Shown one piece after another: positions 8,757 through 18,257 of a stretch of DNA of 64,000 bases (position 1 is the stretch's first letter; every line of letters starts with the position of its first letter). The DNA lies in NCBI GenBank assembly GCA_965205365.1, contig CBDBGT010000011.1, positions 186,001 to 250,000 of the forward strand. The letters run 5' to 3'. The notes beneath the pieces were generated by a model. That model searched no databases and was not told where the DNA came from. It saw nothing but the letters and a program-made list of their open reading frames with translations. Made by a program: the position numbers and the translations under genes. This DNA is from JALZUR01 sp965205365 (lineage in GTDB: Bacteria > Bdellovibrionota > Bdellovibrionia > Bdellovibrionales > UBA1609).

Positions 8757-9209
8757 TCAGTTTAAGAATACAAAGAGGTGCTCTTTTTTCCAGTTAGCAG
8801 AGATTTCACATTGAGCAAGAGTTGAAAGTCCGCTTATAGATTTTCTCATATCAACAAACGTAAAGTAGAGGTAGATTTCTTTAAAATCATGAATGGATTT
8901 CATCTTAATAATTCTTTTAAGAATCGAGCAGTCCATTTAGAAGAGTTTTTATCAAGAGTTTCTTTTTTCTTGTTGTATTGATGTTTTTAATCTCAATTTT
9001 TTTAAAAAGAGGTTTTGCTTTAACTTTTTTCTTCTTAGATTTATAGAGTTCAGGGTAGAATTTTTTTTATAGCCATGAAGGGTTGAGTGTTTGATGTTAT
9101 TTTTAAGGCAATACTAAGCTATGGTGACTTTAGCGTTAAGAGATTCATGAACATGATTTTTCCAGAATTCAAAGTGTTGTTTTTTCTCTAAAATTGATCC
9201 TCTATTCAT
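8757..9209 (-). pseudogene. IS66-type tnpA/tnpB relic
   Basis: On the - strand an ATG at 9209 with GGAGG upstream opens a frame resembling the IS66 accessory protein TnpA (HFEFWKNHVHESL, then AEYC with a TAG in place of the Glu codon, then STLHGYKKK). A frame change follows at a poly-A tract. After about 150 decayed bases comes FVDMRKSISGLSTLAQ, close to the PTDMRKSIDGL hallmark of IS66 TnpB, ending at 8757. The large transposase gene and both ends are missing. It is a dead fragment. Confidence 0.7.
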
Positions 9210-9286
9210 TAAAACCTCCAGCTTTTAAAGGCTTTTAACACATTTTAATATAAGTTGGTTACAACCATGGCTATGATCATAAATTT

Positions 9287-10438
9287 TTATAAAAGCTCCA
9301 TTTTTGCAATAGTTTGAAGTTGCATATTAGAAGTTCCCTCATATATTTGGCCAATTTTAGCATCTCTAAAAAATTTTTCCACAGGATATTCAGAAGTAAA
9401 GCCATTGCCACCAAATAAATCAACAGCCATTGAAGTAATTTTTTCAGCTGACTGAGATGAGTAAAGTTTTGCCATGGCTGCTTCTTTTGTAAAATCTTTT
9501 CCTGCATCTTTTAACCTTGCTGCATTATAAACCAATAAGCGAGAAGCTTCTAACATGGTTCTCATATCAGCTAGTTGAAATTGAACTCCTTGAAATGATG
9601 CAATTAATTTACCAAACTGTTCACGATTTTTAATGTATTTAACAACAGCATCGTATGCCCCTTGAGAAATACCAAGCATTTGAGCACCAATACCAATACG
9701 ACCTTCATTTAAAGTTTGAATTGCTACTTTATAGCCTTGCCCAATCTCACCTAAAATATTTTCCTTAGGAACTTCACAGTTTTCAAAAAGAAGCTCACAA
9801 GTAGAACTTGCTCGAATGCCTAATTTATCCTCTTTTTTACCTACTTTAAAGCCAGAAAAAGATTTTTCAACTATAAAAGCAGAAATACCCTTATAACCTT
9901 TATTAAAATCTAAATTTGCAAAACAAATAAAAACATCAGCTTCGTTTGCGTTTGTAATCCAAAGCTTATTGCCGTTTAAAACATATTTATCTCCCCTATC
10001 TTCAGCTTTAAGTTTTAAAGCAAAAGCATCAGATCCACTTGTAGACTCGCTTAAAGCATAAGCTCCCACCCATTCACTTGCTAACTTAGGAAGATAGCGT
10101 TTTTTAATTGCCTCACTTCCCCATTTTAAAAATGCATTGGTAACAAGAGTATTTTGAACATCAACTAAGACACTAATAGAACCATCTACTCTCCCAAGCT
10201 CTTCAACCACCAAGCAGGCCGTCATAAATGAGGCTCCAGTGCCACCGTAATTTTCAGGGGTTTCAATGCCCATAATGCCCATTTGAAAAAGCTTTTCTAT
10301 TAGATCTTTATTTATTTGAGCTTTTTTATCCATTTCTCGCACTAGTGGTTTGATTTCACCTTCAGCAAAGTCTTTAATGACATTTTTAAATTCTTGTTCA
10401 TCCTCTGTAAATTGAGTTAATGGTTGAACTCTAGACAT
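9287..10438 (-). CDS. Acyl-CoA dehydrogenase (short-chain/butyryl type)
   Basis: FAD enzyme that forms the 2,3-trans-enoyl-CoA in fatty-acid or branched-chain acyl-CoA oxidation, passing electrons to ETF. From the start at 10438 it is 383 residues; GGAGG lies at 10444-10448, whereas an upstream in-frame ATG has no such site. The FAD/substrate signature YALSESTSGSDA starts at residue 127, GIRASSTCEL near 208, REQFGK near 272, and the catalytic Glu367 is in QIYEGTSNMQ, the position used by short-chain enzymes. No ETF or other beta-oxidation gene is adjacent, so chain-length preference is uncertain. Confidence 0.9.
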   Translation of the reverse strand: MSRVQPLTQFTEDEQEFKNVIKDFAEGEIKPLVREMDKKAQINKDLIEKLFQMGIMGIETPENYGGTGASFMTACLVVEELGRVDGSISVLVDVQNTLVTNAFLKWGSEAIKKRYLPKLASEWVGAYALSESTSGSDAFALKLKAEDRGDKYVLNGNKLWITNANEADVFICFANLDFNKGYKGISAFIVEKSFSGFKVGKKEDKLGIRASSTCELLFENCEVPKENILGEIGQGYKVAIQTLNEGRIGIGAQMLGISQGAYDAVVKYIKNREQFGKLIASFQGVQFQLADMRTMLEASRLLVYNAARLKDAGKDFTKEAAMAKLYSSQSAEKITSMAVDLFGGNGFTSEYPVEKFFRDAKIGQIYEGTSNMQLQTIAKMELL

Positions 10439-10540
10439 AAAAACCTCCCTTTTATATAAAAAATATGTCATATCTTATTAAAAGAATTATAGCGAGTAAA
10501 AATTAAAGGCTAAAAAAAGCATAAGTACGTAGGTGAAAAT

Positions 10541-11218
10541 ATGGATTTTAATCAAATTATGGGTCAAATTGCGCTATTTTATGTACCATTTTTATTTGCC
10601 CTTTGTTTTCATGAATTTGCTCATAGTTGGGTAGCAAATAGATTAGGAGATTCTACAGCTAAGAACTTAGGTCGTTTGTCTATGAATCCTTTGGTACACA
10701 TGGATTTAATGGGAACAGTTATATTTCCACTGTTTGCAATTGTAGGTGGTTCTCCTTTATTTTTTGGTTGGGCTAAACCTGTTCCTGTTTCCATTGGAAA
10801 TCTTAAAAACCCTAAAAAAGATATGTTTTGGATTGCTCTAGCTGGACCAGCATCTAATTTTATTTTAGCTATTGTAGGATTAGTTTTGATAAATATAAGG
10901 CTTAAACTTGGACTGCCCCATAATTTAAGTGATCTACTCCTTCAATTGTTTCAAATGTTTGTATATTTGAATCTTTTTTTAGCAGTTTTTAACATGATTC
11001 CTGTACATCCTTTAGATGGAGGAAAAATATTAGCTCGATTTTTACCCATTAGAACTAATATTTGGCTTGAACAAAATTCTCAAATTATTTCCATGATTCT
11101 TTTTGGACTTATTATCTTAGATTCCTTAAGTTCAGGACAAAGCTTTGTAGCTCTTCCAATTAAAATTTTGTATAATATACTAGCAGTTATTATAGGTTAT
11201 TTTTTTATATACTCATGA
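10541..11218 (+). CDS. Site-2-protease-type membrane metalloprotease (peptidase M50)
   Basis: Integral membrane zinc protease of 225 residues. HEFAH (His24, Glu25, His28) in the first membrane segment and HPLDGG (Asp159) in a later one are the zinc ligands of the short, PDZ-less M50 group. About five hydrophobic segments are visible. It lies divergent from the acyl-CoA dehydrogenase and just ahead of scpA-scpB, an arrangement I recall from other bacteria, where the neighbour's role is unknown. The substrate is unknown. Confidence 0.85.
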   Translation: MDFNQIMGQIALFYVPFLFALCFHEFAHSWVANRLGDSTAKNLGRLSMNPLVHMDLMGTVIFPLFAIVGGSPLFFGWAKPVPVSIGNLKNPKKDMFWIALAGPASNFILAIVGLVLINIRLKLGLPHNLSDLLLQLFQMFVYLNLFLAVFNMIPVHPLDGGKILARFLPIRTNIWLEQNSQIISMILFGLIILDSLSSGQSFVALPIKILYNILAVIIGYFFIYS

Positions 11219-11292
11219 TTGATTTAAAACTAAAGGCTTGATTCAATATAAACTTAAGGCTTAACAAGGTTTATTTAACAAATAGCAGGTAG

Positions 11293-12219
11293 ATGGCAGA
11301 AGTAAAAATATCACTTAATCAGTTTGAAGGGCCTTTAGGGCTACTGCTCTTTCTTATAAAAAAAGAAGAAATGGATGTATTTGACATAAATATTGTTCAA
11401 ATAACCAACCAATATCTTGCCTATGTTAAAACCATGAAAACACTAGATCTTGAGGGAGCTGGGGACTTTATTACAATGGCAGCAACTCTTATTCACATTA
11501 AGTCTAGAATGTTAATGCCTTTAAAACTTTTAGAAGAGGAAGAAGAAAAAATAGATGATCCACGCAAGGAGCTTGTAGGTAAGCTTTTAGAATATCAAAA
11601 GTATCAAGAAATCTCTAAGCAAATTTATGAGCGGCCTCTTTTAGGTAGAGATGTTTGGACTAAAGCTTTTAAAGAAACAGCCCTTAAAAGACCTGATGAT
11701 ATTATAAAGATTAATGATAACCCAGTCTATACTTTAATTTTTCATTATAAGAAGGCTTTAAATAAAGCAAATAAGATTGTTCATAAAATTAGTACAAAAA
11801 TTCAATCAATTTCTTCAAGAATTTTAGAGATTAGAAATATTCTTATAAAACAATCTAAAACATCTTTAAAAGAGCTCTGGATTATACCTTCTAATTTCAC
11901 GGATAATGATAAATCTAGGCTTCTCATTACATTTTTATCTATATTAGAACTTTCTAAAATAGGTTATACAAGCCTTTTTCAAAGTCAAAATTATGCAGAT
12001 ATTCATATTAATATGAAAAAAAAATTACCTAACAACCTGGGAAAAACTTGGTTGCAGAAAAAAGACTATGCAGATTTAAACTCAACACTATTTTTAAATA
12101 ATAAAATTGAATTTGATACAAAAGAAATTTTTACTGACCATGAAATTAAAAACACTACGGATGATGATATTGACAACGGTGAAACAAAATTATCACTTTC
12201 ATTAAATAGGGGTTTATAG
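11293..12219 (+). CDS. scpA: Segregation and condensation protein A
   Basis: Kleisin subunit that bridges the SMC ATPase heads in the chromosome-condensing SMC-ScpAB complex. The N-terminal FEGPLGLLLFLIKKEEMDV and DINIVQITNQYLAY segments are the hallmark SMC-contact helices, followed by an acidic linker (LLEEEEEK). The C-terminal winged-helix part is present, then about 65 residues of charged tail. The 308 residues are slightly longer than usual. It overlaps scpB by one base, so the two are probably translationally coupled. Confidence 0.92.
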   Translation: MAEVKISLNQFEGPLGLLLFLIKKEEMDVFDINIVQITNQYLAYVKTMKTLDLEGAGDFITMAATLIHIKSRMLMPLKLLEEEEEKIDDPRKELVGKLLEYQKYQEISKQIYERPLLGRDVWTKAFKETALKRPDDIIKINDNPVYTLIFHYKKALNKANKIVHKISTKIQSISSRILEIRNILIKQSKTSLKELWIIPSNFTDNDKSRLLITFLSILELSKIGYTSLFQSQNYADIHINMKKKLPNNLGKTWLQKKDYADLNSTLFLNNKIEFDTKEIFTDHEIKNTTDDDIDNGETKLSLSLNRGL

Positions 12220-13361
12220 TGAGTAATAAAAAAATTAAAGAACTTAAAATATCTAAAAAAAATCATAAACTTGACCATACAAAAGATATAAAGATTAATT
12301 TAAAAGATGATCTTGTTGATTTTTCTCAAGCTTCACAATTAAATTTTTCTGATCTTAAAGACAATACTAAATGCTCTTTTAGTTTAGAACTGCGAGTACA
12401 AGTAATTGAAGCTGTTTTGTTTATTTCAGATAAACCAGTAAAAATTTCTACTTTACTAACTGCTTTTGGAGAGGAAGGAAGCATACAAAAAGCTCATATT
12501 AAAGAGGCTTTAGAGGTTTTAGAGAAAAATCTTAGAGAAACAAAAAGGAGTTTTAGGCTTTATTTTATTGATGGTGGTTATCAACTTCGCACAATAAAAG
12601 ATTTAAAAAAATTTTTACAAAACACTATTAAAGCTAGAAGCTTTCGGCTCACTAGTCCGTCTTTAGAAACTCTTGCAATAGTTGCTTATACACAACCATG
12701 TTCTAAATTTCAAGTTGATGAAGTTAGAGGGGTGGATTCTAGTCACTTAATAAGAACCTTAATGGATAAAAGCTTATTAGCATTTGCTGGCAAAAGTGAA
12801 CTTCCTGGAAAACCAATGTTATATAAAACAACGTCTAAATTTTTAGAAATTTTTGGTTTAAAAAATATTAAAGAACTCCCAAGTTTATCTGAAATTGAAA
12901 CTCTATTCCCTAACGGAATTGACAATGAAAATAGTGAAGAAAAAGAGACACTTTCTAATTTAACCGGAAAATTAAAAAAACCTTATGATGAATCTTATTC
13001 CGCTAGTGAAAAAGAGTTTCTACAAATTCATGAACAGCTTTCTAAAATTTCTACTAAAACAGAATTTTTTGAGGAAGAAAAACAAAAACAAAAAGCTAAA
13101 AATCTTAGAGAAGTCTTAATAACTGGTGGTGAAATATCTTCTAAAGATCAAAATTGGCTTATAAAATTTGATGAAAAGATAAAAACTTCAACAACAAGTG
13201 AACCTAAAAATGAAATAACTAAAAAAAATTCTATTTCAAAAAAACTTTTACTCTTATCTAAAGATAATAAAACCCTTTCTATAAATAATGAAGAAATAAA
13301 AGAGGAAGAGGTTAAACTTAAAAACAGTTTTAAAAAGCCTTTTTCTAAAACGGATATTTAA
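12219..13361 (+). CDS. scpB: Segregation and condensation protein B with long C-terminal tail
   Basis: Partner of ScpA in the condensin complex. The core with tandem winged helices spans about residues 62-225 (VIEAVLFISDKPV, LETLAIVAYTQPCSKFQVDEVRG). It starts at GTG inside the scpA stop codon. The protein is 380 residues against about 190-250 in most bacteria. Both a 60-residue Lys-rich N-terminal lead and a 150-residue Lys/Glu/Ser-rich, probably disordered C-terminal tail are extra. The tail's role is unknown. Confidence 0.9.
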   Translation: MSNKKIKELKISKKNHKLDHTKDIKINLKDDLVDFSQASQLNFSDLKDNTKCSFSLELRVQVIEAVLFISDKPVKISTLLTAFGEEGSIQKAHIKEALEVLEKNLRETKRSFRLYFIDGGYQLRTIKDLKKFLQNTIKARSFRLTSPSLETLAIVAYTQPCSKFQVDEVRGVDSSHLIRTLMDKSLLAFAGKSELPGKPMLYKTTSKFLEIFGLKNIKELPSLSEIETLFPNGIDNENSEEKETLSNLTGKLKKPYDESYSASEKEFLQIHEQLSKISTKTEFFEEEKQKQKAKNLREVLITGGEISSKDQNWLIKFDEKIKTSTTSEPKNEITKKNSISKKLLLLSKDNKTLSINNEEIKEEEVKLKNSFKKPFSKTDI

Positions 13362-13364
13362 AAA

Positions 13365-14090
13365 ATGACACTTTTTTTAAGCTATCTTTTTGGAGTTTTT
13401 TCAAAAATAAGAAAGCCTCAGTTTTTTGCTCAAGCTTGTATTTTTTTATTTTCTAAATTTTTTAAAATAAGCTTTTTAAATGCAAGAAAAAAAAAATTTG
13501 AATCTCTTTATGATATGTTTACTCGTGAAATAAATAGAGATTTATTTTTAGATGAAAAAGATTTTATTCATCCCATAGATGGAAAACTTGTTAGTTTTGG
13601 AAAAGTTCAAGAAAAACAAGTTTTCTTAGTAAAAAAAAAAAATTATCCTTTACATGAACTCTTAGGAAAAGAGGCTAATAATTTTAAAAATGCCTACTTT
13701 TTTAATTACTACCTAAGTCCTAAAGATTATCATAGAGTTCATCATCCTGTTTCAGGAATTTATGAAAAATGCTTTAAAATAAAAGGTTGCTCATACCCTG
13801 TAGCAAATTGGTTTATCAAGCTTTGTCCTACGGTTTTTTCTAAAAACGTAAGAACTATTTCCATAGTCAACTCTTTAGACTATGGAAGAGTTGCATCTGT
13901 TATGATAGGGGCTCTTAATGTTGGAAGCTTAGAAATGTCTAAAGGCCTTTTTAAAGATGGTCGAGATAAAGTTAAGGTTGGTGATCACTTAGGTACTTTT
14001 GGCTTAGGATCTTCAGTTGTGGTTCTTGTTAATAGAAAATTAAAAGTTAAAAATGGCTCTTGTTTCTATGGCAATATAATTAAGTGCTAG
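13365..14090 (+). CDS. psd: Phosphatidylserine decarboxylase
   Basis: Makes phosphatidylethanolamine at the inner membrane. The precursor cleaves itself to create a pyruvoyl group. HPIDGKL (Asp72) and YHRVHHP (His123, His126, His127) supply the self-processing residues. The cleavage motif reads LGSS (Gly215-Ser216) in place of the common LGST; the essential Gly-Ser is kept. An amphipathic N-terminus (residues 1-45) fits membrane association. It is 241 residues, shorter than E. coli Psd (about 320). It sits 3 bases after scpB, so it is probably in the same transcript although functionally unrelated. Confidence 0.88.
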   Translation: MTLFLSYLFGVFSKIRKPQFFAQACIFLFSKFFKISFLNARKKKFESLYDMFTREINRDLFLDEKDFIHPIDGKLVSFGKVQEKQVFLVKKKNYPLHELLGKEANNFKNAYFFNYYLSPKDYHRVHHPVSGIYEKCFKIKGCSYPVANWFIKLCPTVFSKNVRTISIVNSLDYGRVASVMIGALNVGSLEMSKGLFKDGRDKVKVGDHLGTFGLGSSVVVLVNRKLKVKNGSCFYGNIIKC

Positions 14091-14304
14091 TTTTTCTAGC
14101 TAAAGTATATTTAAAAATCTTTTAGAAACAATAAACACTATTAAACTCAGGTTAAGTAATTATTTTAGTACTCATAATAAATTGTCTTAAATTTATACAA
14201 GTTATGTTAATTTTTAGCAAAATTAACATAAAGCTACTTGATGTAGTTAATTATAAAGTTAGAATGAATACATTGAATTTAAATTAAAAATAAGGAAAGA
14301 ATTC

Positions 14305-14685
14305 ATGGATAAAAAAATTATTTATAGCAATAAAGCACCTAAACCAGTAGGTCCATATTCACAAGCTGTTCAAATTAATGGGATGATGTATTGTTCAGGG
14401 ATGATTCCTATAAATCCAGTAAATGGTGAGATTCTAAAAGGAAGTGTGTCAGAACAAGCTCAATTGGTTCTTTCTAATATAAAGGCATTCATTGAAGATT
14501 CTAATTTAAATCTTTTAAACGTAGTTAAAACTATGGTTTTTTTAACAGATATGTCTAAATTTGAAGAATTTAATGAAATTTACACACAGTATTTTAGTGA
14601 GGGAAAGCCTGCAAGATCTTGTGTAGCTGTTAGTGCACTTCCAAAAGGTGTAGATGTTGAAGTAGAAGTTATTTTAGCACTTTAA
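14305..14685 (+). CDS. ridA: RidA-family enamine/imine deaminase
   Basis: Hydrolyses reactive 2-aminoacrylate and related enamines released by PLP enzymes such as threonine dehydratase, also encoded in this window at 17025. The 126 residues carry the family signatures YSQAVQINGMMYCSGMIPI and the arginine-containing PARSCVAVSALPKGVDVEVE, whose Arg binds the substrate carboxylate. AAGGAAAG precedes the ATG. A 214-base AT-rich gap upstream probably holds its promoter, though I see no clear hexamer pair. Confidence 0.93.
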   Translation: MDKKIIYSNKAPKPVGPYSQAVQINGMMYCSGMIPINPVNGEILKGSVSEQAQLVLSNIKAFIEDSNLNLLNVVKTMVFLTDMSKFEEFNEIYTQYFSEGKPARSCVAVSALPKGVDVEVEVILAL

Positions 14686-14690
14686 TTTAA

Positions 14691-15893
14691 ATGATTTTTA
14701 GTTTTTTAAAAGCATATCTTTTTTCTAAACAAGCTAATTCTCATATTAAAAAAATGGCTTGGATTAGCTTGTTTGGGATTATTTTAGGAACATTTTCTTT
14801 AATTGTAGTGCTTTCTGTAATGTCTGGTTTAAATAAATCAACAGAAGAAAGACTATTAAATTACGAACCTCACCTTGTAATAGAAAATATAAATAAGAAT
14901 TTTGAAAAAGAAATAAAAACAATAAACAAAATTACTAAATTCAATATTTTTGAAACTCAAGATATTCTTATCAAAACATCAGAAGGTTATTTTAATGGCG
15001 CTGAGGCCATTGGTCTTAAAGAGGCCTCTTTAAAAGAAAAAAAATCATTTTATAATTTCAATAAAAGTCCTTTAGTTTATGATTTAAAAGATTTTTCAAA
15101 TGGAGAAGGTGTTTTTATAGGCTCAGATTTAGCTTTTAAACTTAAAGTTGTAGTAGGAGATAATATTCAACTATACAAACCAGAGACTATAATTAAGGAT
15201 CAATTAGATTTAGGTTTTAAAGATTTAAAAGAAGTCAGGATCTTAGGTATTTTAAATTCTGAAAGTGGAGATACAGAAGGTAGAATTTTAATATATAATT
15301 ATCAAAATCTTTTTAAAGAAAAAACTTTAAGTCTTTTGTCAGGATACGAAGTTTATATTAAAAATCCTCAAAATGTTAAAAACTATAAAGAACAATTCTT
15401 TAAAAAAGGGTATAAAGTTGAAACTTGGAAAGAAAGAAATTCTGCACTTTTTTTAGCACTTAAATTAGAAAAATTTACAATGACTTTTTTATTAGGTTTA
15501 GCTCTTCTTATTACAAGTTTTTCAATAATAACACTTCTAATTCTTATAGTAGTTCAAAAACAAAAAGATATAGGTATTCTTTTGTCTATGGGGCTTTCTA
15601 AATTTAAAATTAAGTTACTTTTTGGAGGAATTGGGGCAGGGATTTCACTCTTTGGAATTTTTATAGGAGGGTTTTTAGGGATTTTTATAGTAATTTTCTT
15701 AGATATTTTTCCATTAAAAATACTTCCACCTATTTATCAAAATCAATACCTTCCTGTGGAATTTAATTTATATACAATAGGATGGGTTCTTTTTTTCTGT
15801 GTTCTTGTAGCCCTTTTAAGTAGTTTTATCCCAATATCGTATTTATCAAAAATTCAGCCTGTGCCAGCTTTAAAAGAAACTTCTCAATTTTAA
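14691..15893 (+). CDS. LolC/LolE-type ABC transporter permease
   Basis: Inner-membrane permease of the MacB/LolCE family, which extracts lipoproteins for transfer to the outer membrane. The 400 residues contain an N-terminal membrane segment (about 22-45), a periplasmic domain (about 46-265) and three C-terminal membrane segments. The start SFLKAYLFSKQ and the LLILIVVQKQKDIGIL motif before the coupling helix are family-typical. No LolD ATPase gene is adjacent: the next gene is convergent hisC. It starts 5 bases after ridA with a weak ribosome site. Assignment to LolC or LolE specifically is not possible here. Confidence 0.82.
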   Translation: MIFSFLKAYLFSKQANSHIKKMAWISLFGIILGTFSLIVVLSVMSGLNKSTEERLLNYEPHLVIENINKNFEKEIKTINKITKFNIFETQDILIKTSEGYFNGAEAIGLKEASLKEKKSFYNFNKSPLVYDLKDFSNGEGVFIGSDLAFKLKVVVGDNIQLYKPETIIKDQLDLGFKDLKEVRILGILNSESGDTEGRILIYNYQNLFKEKTLSLLSGYEVYIKNPQNVKNYKEQFFKKGYKVETWKERNSALFLALKLEKFTMTFLLGLALLITSFSIITLLILIVVQKQKDIGILLSMGLSKFKIKLLFGGIGAGISLFGIFIGGFLGIFIVIFLDIFPLKILPPIYQNQYLPVEFNLYTIGWVLFFCVLVALLSSFIPISYLSKIQPVPALKETSQF

Positions 15894-15918
15894 AGAGTAT
15901 TTTTACTAAAATCCCCTC

Positions 15919-17022
15919 TTAGAGAAAAACTTTTTTAAATGCCTTTTTTGCAAACTCCATTTGCTTTTCATCACCAATTGTTATTCTCAATTGAGTTTTA
16001 AAACCGTAACCAATAAGAGATCTAACAATAACCCCATGTTTTAACAAAGCCTCATAAACTTTTAAAGCGTCTTCACCTGTTTCAAAAAAAATAAAGTTAG
16101 CTTGTGAAGGAACATACATAAGTCCTAAATCACCTAAGAACTTAGAAAAATCATTTCTTCCATGTATTATTAGGTTTTTTATCTTATTTAAACTTTCTTG
16201 ATCTTGGAGTGCTGCTATAGCTGCTGTTTGAGCAAAAGCATTTACATTAAAAGGATTTCTAATTCTATGAATCAGTTCTAGTATTTCAAAATTTCCTAAT
16301 AAAAATCCTACTCTTAAACTTGCTAAACCAAAAACTTTGCTCATTGTCTTTAAAACTAAAACATTTTCAAATTTTAAAAAATCTAAAATTTTAGGAAAAT
16401 CTTTAACATCTACAAACTCTGTATAGGCCTCGTCAAAAACCACCAATAGATCTTGTCTTCCACCCCATTTAGATAAAAATTCATCAACCTCATTTTTAGC
16501 AATATAGGATCCTGTTGGATTATTTGGATTTGGAATAAATATAATTTTAGGCAAAGTTTTTAGACCTTCTAATGTTTTAGAAAAAGCGGCTAAATCAATT
16601 GTGTAATCAGTTCTTAAGGGAATTTCAATAACATTAGCTCTGCTTGCTTTTGCACAAATTTTATATGCAATAAAAGCCCCTGCTGAAGTCATAATAGACT
16701 CACCAGGTTCGCAAACAAGCCTAATTAAAAGATCAATAAGTTCATTGGAGCCATTACCAACTAGTATCTTCTTTGAAGAAATTTTAAAATACTTTGAAGC
16801 TGCTTGTCTTAAATCTCTACTAGATGGGTCTGGGTATAAAAAAGTTTTATCTATTATTTTTAAAATAGCGCTTTTAATTTTTTCAGATGGTGGAAGAGGG
16901 CTTTCATTACTTGCAAGTTTTACAAAAAAATCTCTATTGTATTGAGTTTTTACATCTTTTTTAGATTCTCCAGGTTTATAAGGAACCATATCTAAAATAT
17001 CTTTAGAAATTTTTAAATTCAT
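15919..17022 (-). CDS. hisC: Histidinol-phosphate/aromatic aminotransferase
   Basis: PLP fold-type I aminotransferase of 367 residues, best matched to HisC. GNGSNELID (near 89) binds phosphate, PNPNNPTG (near 164) and DEAY (Asp197) bind PLP, and Lys229 in LKTMSKVFGLASLRVG is the Schiff-base lysine. No other his gene is nearby, so it may serve aromatic amino acids as well. It lies 2 bases after the threonine dehydratase gene and ends the leftward gap-pgk-tpiA-ilvA run. Confidence 0.85.
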   Translation of the reverse strand: MNLKISKDILDMVPYKPGESKKDVKTQYNRDFFVKLASNESPLPPSEKIKSAILKIIDKTFLYPDPSSRDLRQAASKYFKISSKKILVGNGSNELIDLLIRLVCEPGESIMTSAGAFIAYKICAKASRANVIEIPLRTDYTIDLAAFSKTLEGLKTLPKIIFIPNPNNPTGSYIAKNEVDEFLSKWGGRQDLLVVFDEAYTEFVDVKDFPKILDFLKFENVLVLKTMSKVFGLASLRVGFLLGNFEILELIHRIRNPFNVNAFAQTAAIAALQDQESLNKIKNLIIHGRNDFSKFLGDLGLMYVPSQANFIFFETGEDALKVYEALLKHGVIVRSLIGYGFKTQLRITIGDEKQMEFAKKAFKKVFL

Positions 17023-17024
17023 AT

Positions 17025-18248
17025 CTAATCCTTTAAAACTCTTGCGCCAAGTGATTGAAATTTATTTTTAATTTTTTGAATATGTCTTATATCTTTTGTA
17101 TCTAATAAAAATTCAATTAATGTTTCTCTTAAAGCTAAGCCAGCACTTACTCTATTGTGAGTTACATCAATTACATTGGCATCAAGATCTGCTAAAACCC
17201 CTGTTAATTTATGAAGATTTCCAGGTAAATCTTTTGTAGCAACTTTAATTCTTGTTATTCTTCCTGCTTTTAAAAACCCTTTTTCTATAACAGCAGAAAG
17301 TAGATTTAAATCCACATTTCCACCACATAAAACAACAGTTGTTTTTTCACCAAGGTCCCATTGTTTAGATGCTTTTTTAGCCCCTGCAAGTGCTGCTGCT
17401 CCTGCACCCTCAACAACTGCTTTTGCTCGTTCAAGTAAAAACACCATAGCTGCAGCTATTTCATCTTCAGAAACTATAACCATATCATCAACATATTTAC
17501 TAATGTAATTTTCATAAATAAATAAGGAAGGCTTTTTTATAGCTATGCCATCTGCAATAGTTGGATTTGATATTGAATCTAAATCCTTACCTTTAGATTT
17601 AAATAAATAATACATTCCTGGAGTAGATTCTGCTACTACTCCATATATTTTTATTTTAGGATTGAGTGCTTTTAAGGCTAATGCCATACCACTAATAAGA
17701 CCACCGCCTCCAACAGAAATTATAACTGAATCTAATTCTTTTACTTGTTCTAATAATTCAAGGCCTATGGTACCTTGACCTGCAATAACTTTAGAATCTA
17801 AATATGGATGAACAAACTCATAACTTTTTTTTTTATTTAAGATCATACAATAGTCATAGGCATCATCAATAAGTTTACCACTTTGATAAACTGTTGCTCC
17901 ATAATCCTTTGTTGCTTCAATTTTTGCTAAAGGAGCACCCATGGGCATAACAATATGTGATTCAATTCCAAGTTTTGCAGCTGAATACGCTACTCCTTGT
18001 GCATGATTTCCTGCAGAACATGCACTAACTCCTTTTTTTCTTTGCTCCAATGATAATGAGGATATTTTATTATATGCTCCTCTAATTTTAAAACTTCCTG
18101 TAAGTTGTTGATTTTCAAACTTTAAATAAGTCTTAACACCTATATACTTTGTAGCACTCCTTGAAAATTCACACATTGTTTTTAAAACTATACCATCAAG
18201 TCTTTTTCTAGCAATTTGAATATCATTAAGATTAATTACATCAGTCAT
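17025..18248 (-). CDS. ilvA: Threonine ammonia-lyase with ACT domain
   Basis: PLP enzyme that converts threonine to 2-oxobutyrate and ammonia through an enamine intermediate. Lys54 in LTGSFKIRGAYN is the PLP lysine, SAGNHAQGVAY the serine/threonine dehydratase signature, and SVGGGGLISGMA the phosphate loop. A C-terminal ACT regulatory domain (about residues 330-405, beginning with ITRIKVATKDLPGNLHKL) marks the 400-residue form. The nearby RidA gene would deal with its enamine product. Whether it is catabolic or biosynthetic cannot be told from sequence. Confidence 0.9.
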   Translation of the reverse strand: MTDVINLNDIQIARKRLDGIVLKTMCEFSRSATKYIGVKTYLKFENQQLTGSFKIRGAYNKISSLSLEQRKKGVSACSAGNHAQGVAYSAAKLGIESHIVMPMGAPLAKIEATKDYGATVYQSGKLIDDAYDYCMILNKKKSYEFVHPYLDSKVIAGQGTIGLELLEQVKELDSVIISVGGGGLISGMALALKALNPKIKIYGVVAESTPGMYYLFKSKGKDLDSISNPTIADGIAIKKPSLFIYENYISKYVDDMVIVSEDEIAAAMVFLLERAKAVVEGAGAAALAGAKKASKQWDLGEKTTVVLCGGNVDLNLLSAVIEKGFLKAGRITRIKVATKDLPGNLHKLTGVLADLDANVIDVTHNRVSAGLALRETLIEFLLDTKDIRHIQKIKNKFQSLGARVLKD

Positions 18249-18257
18249 TTAAATTCC

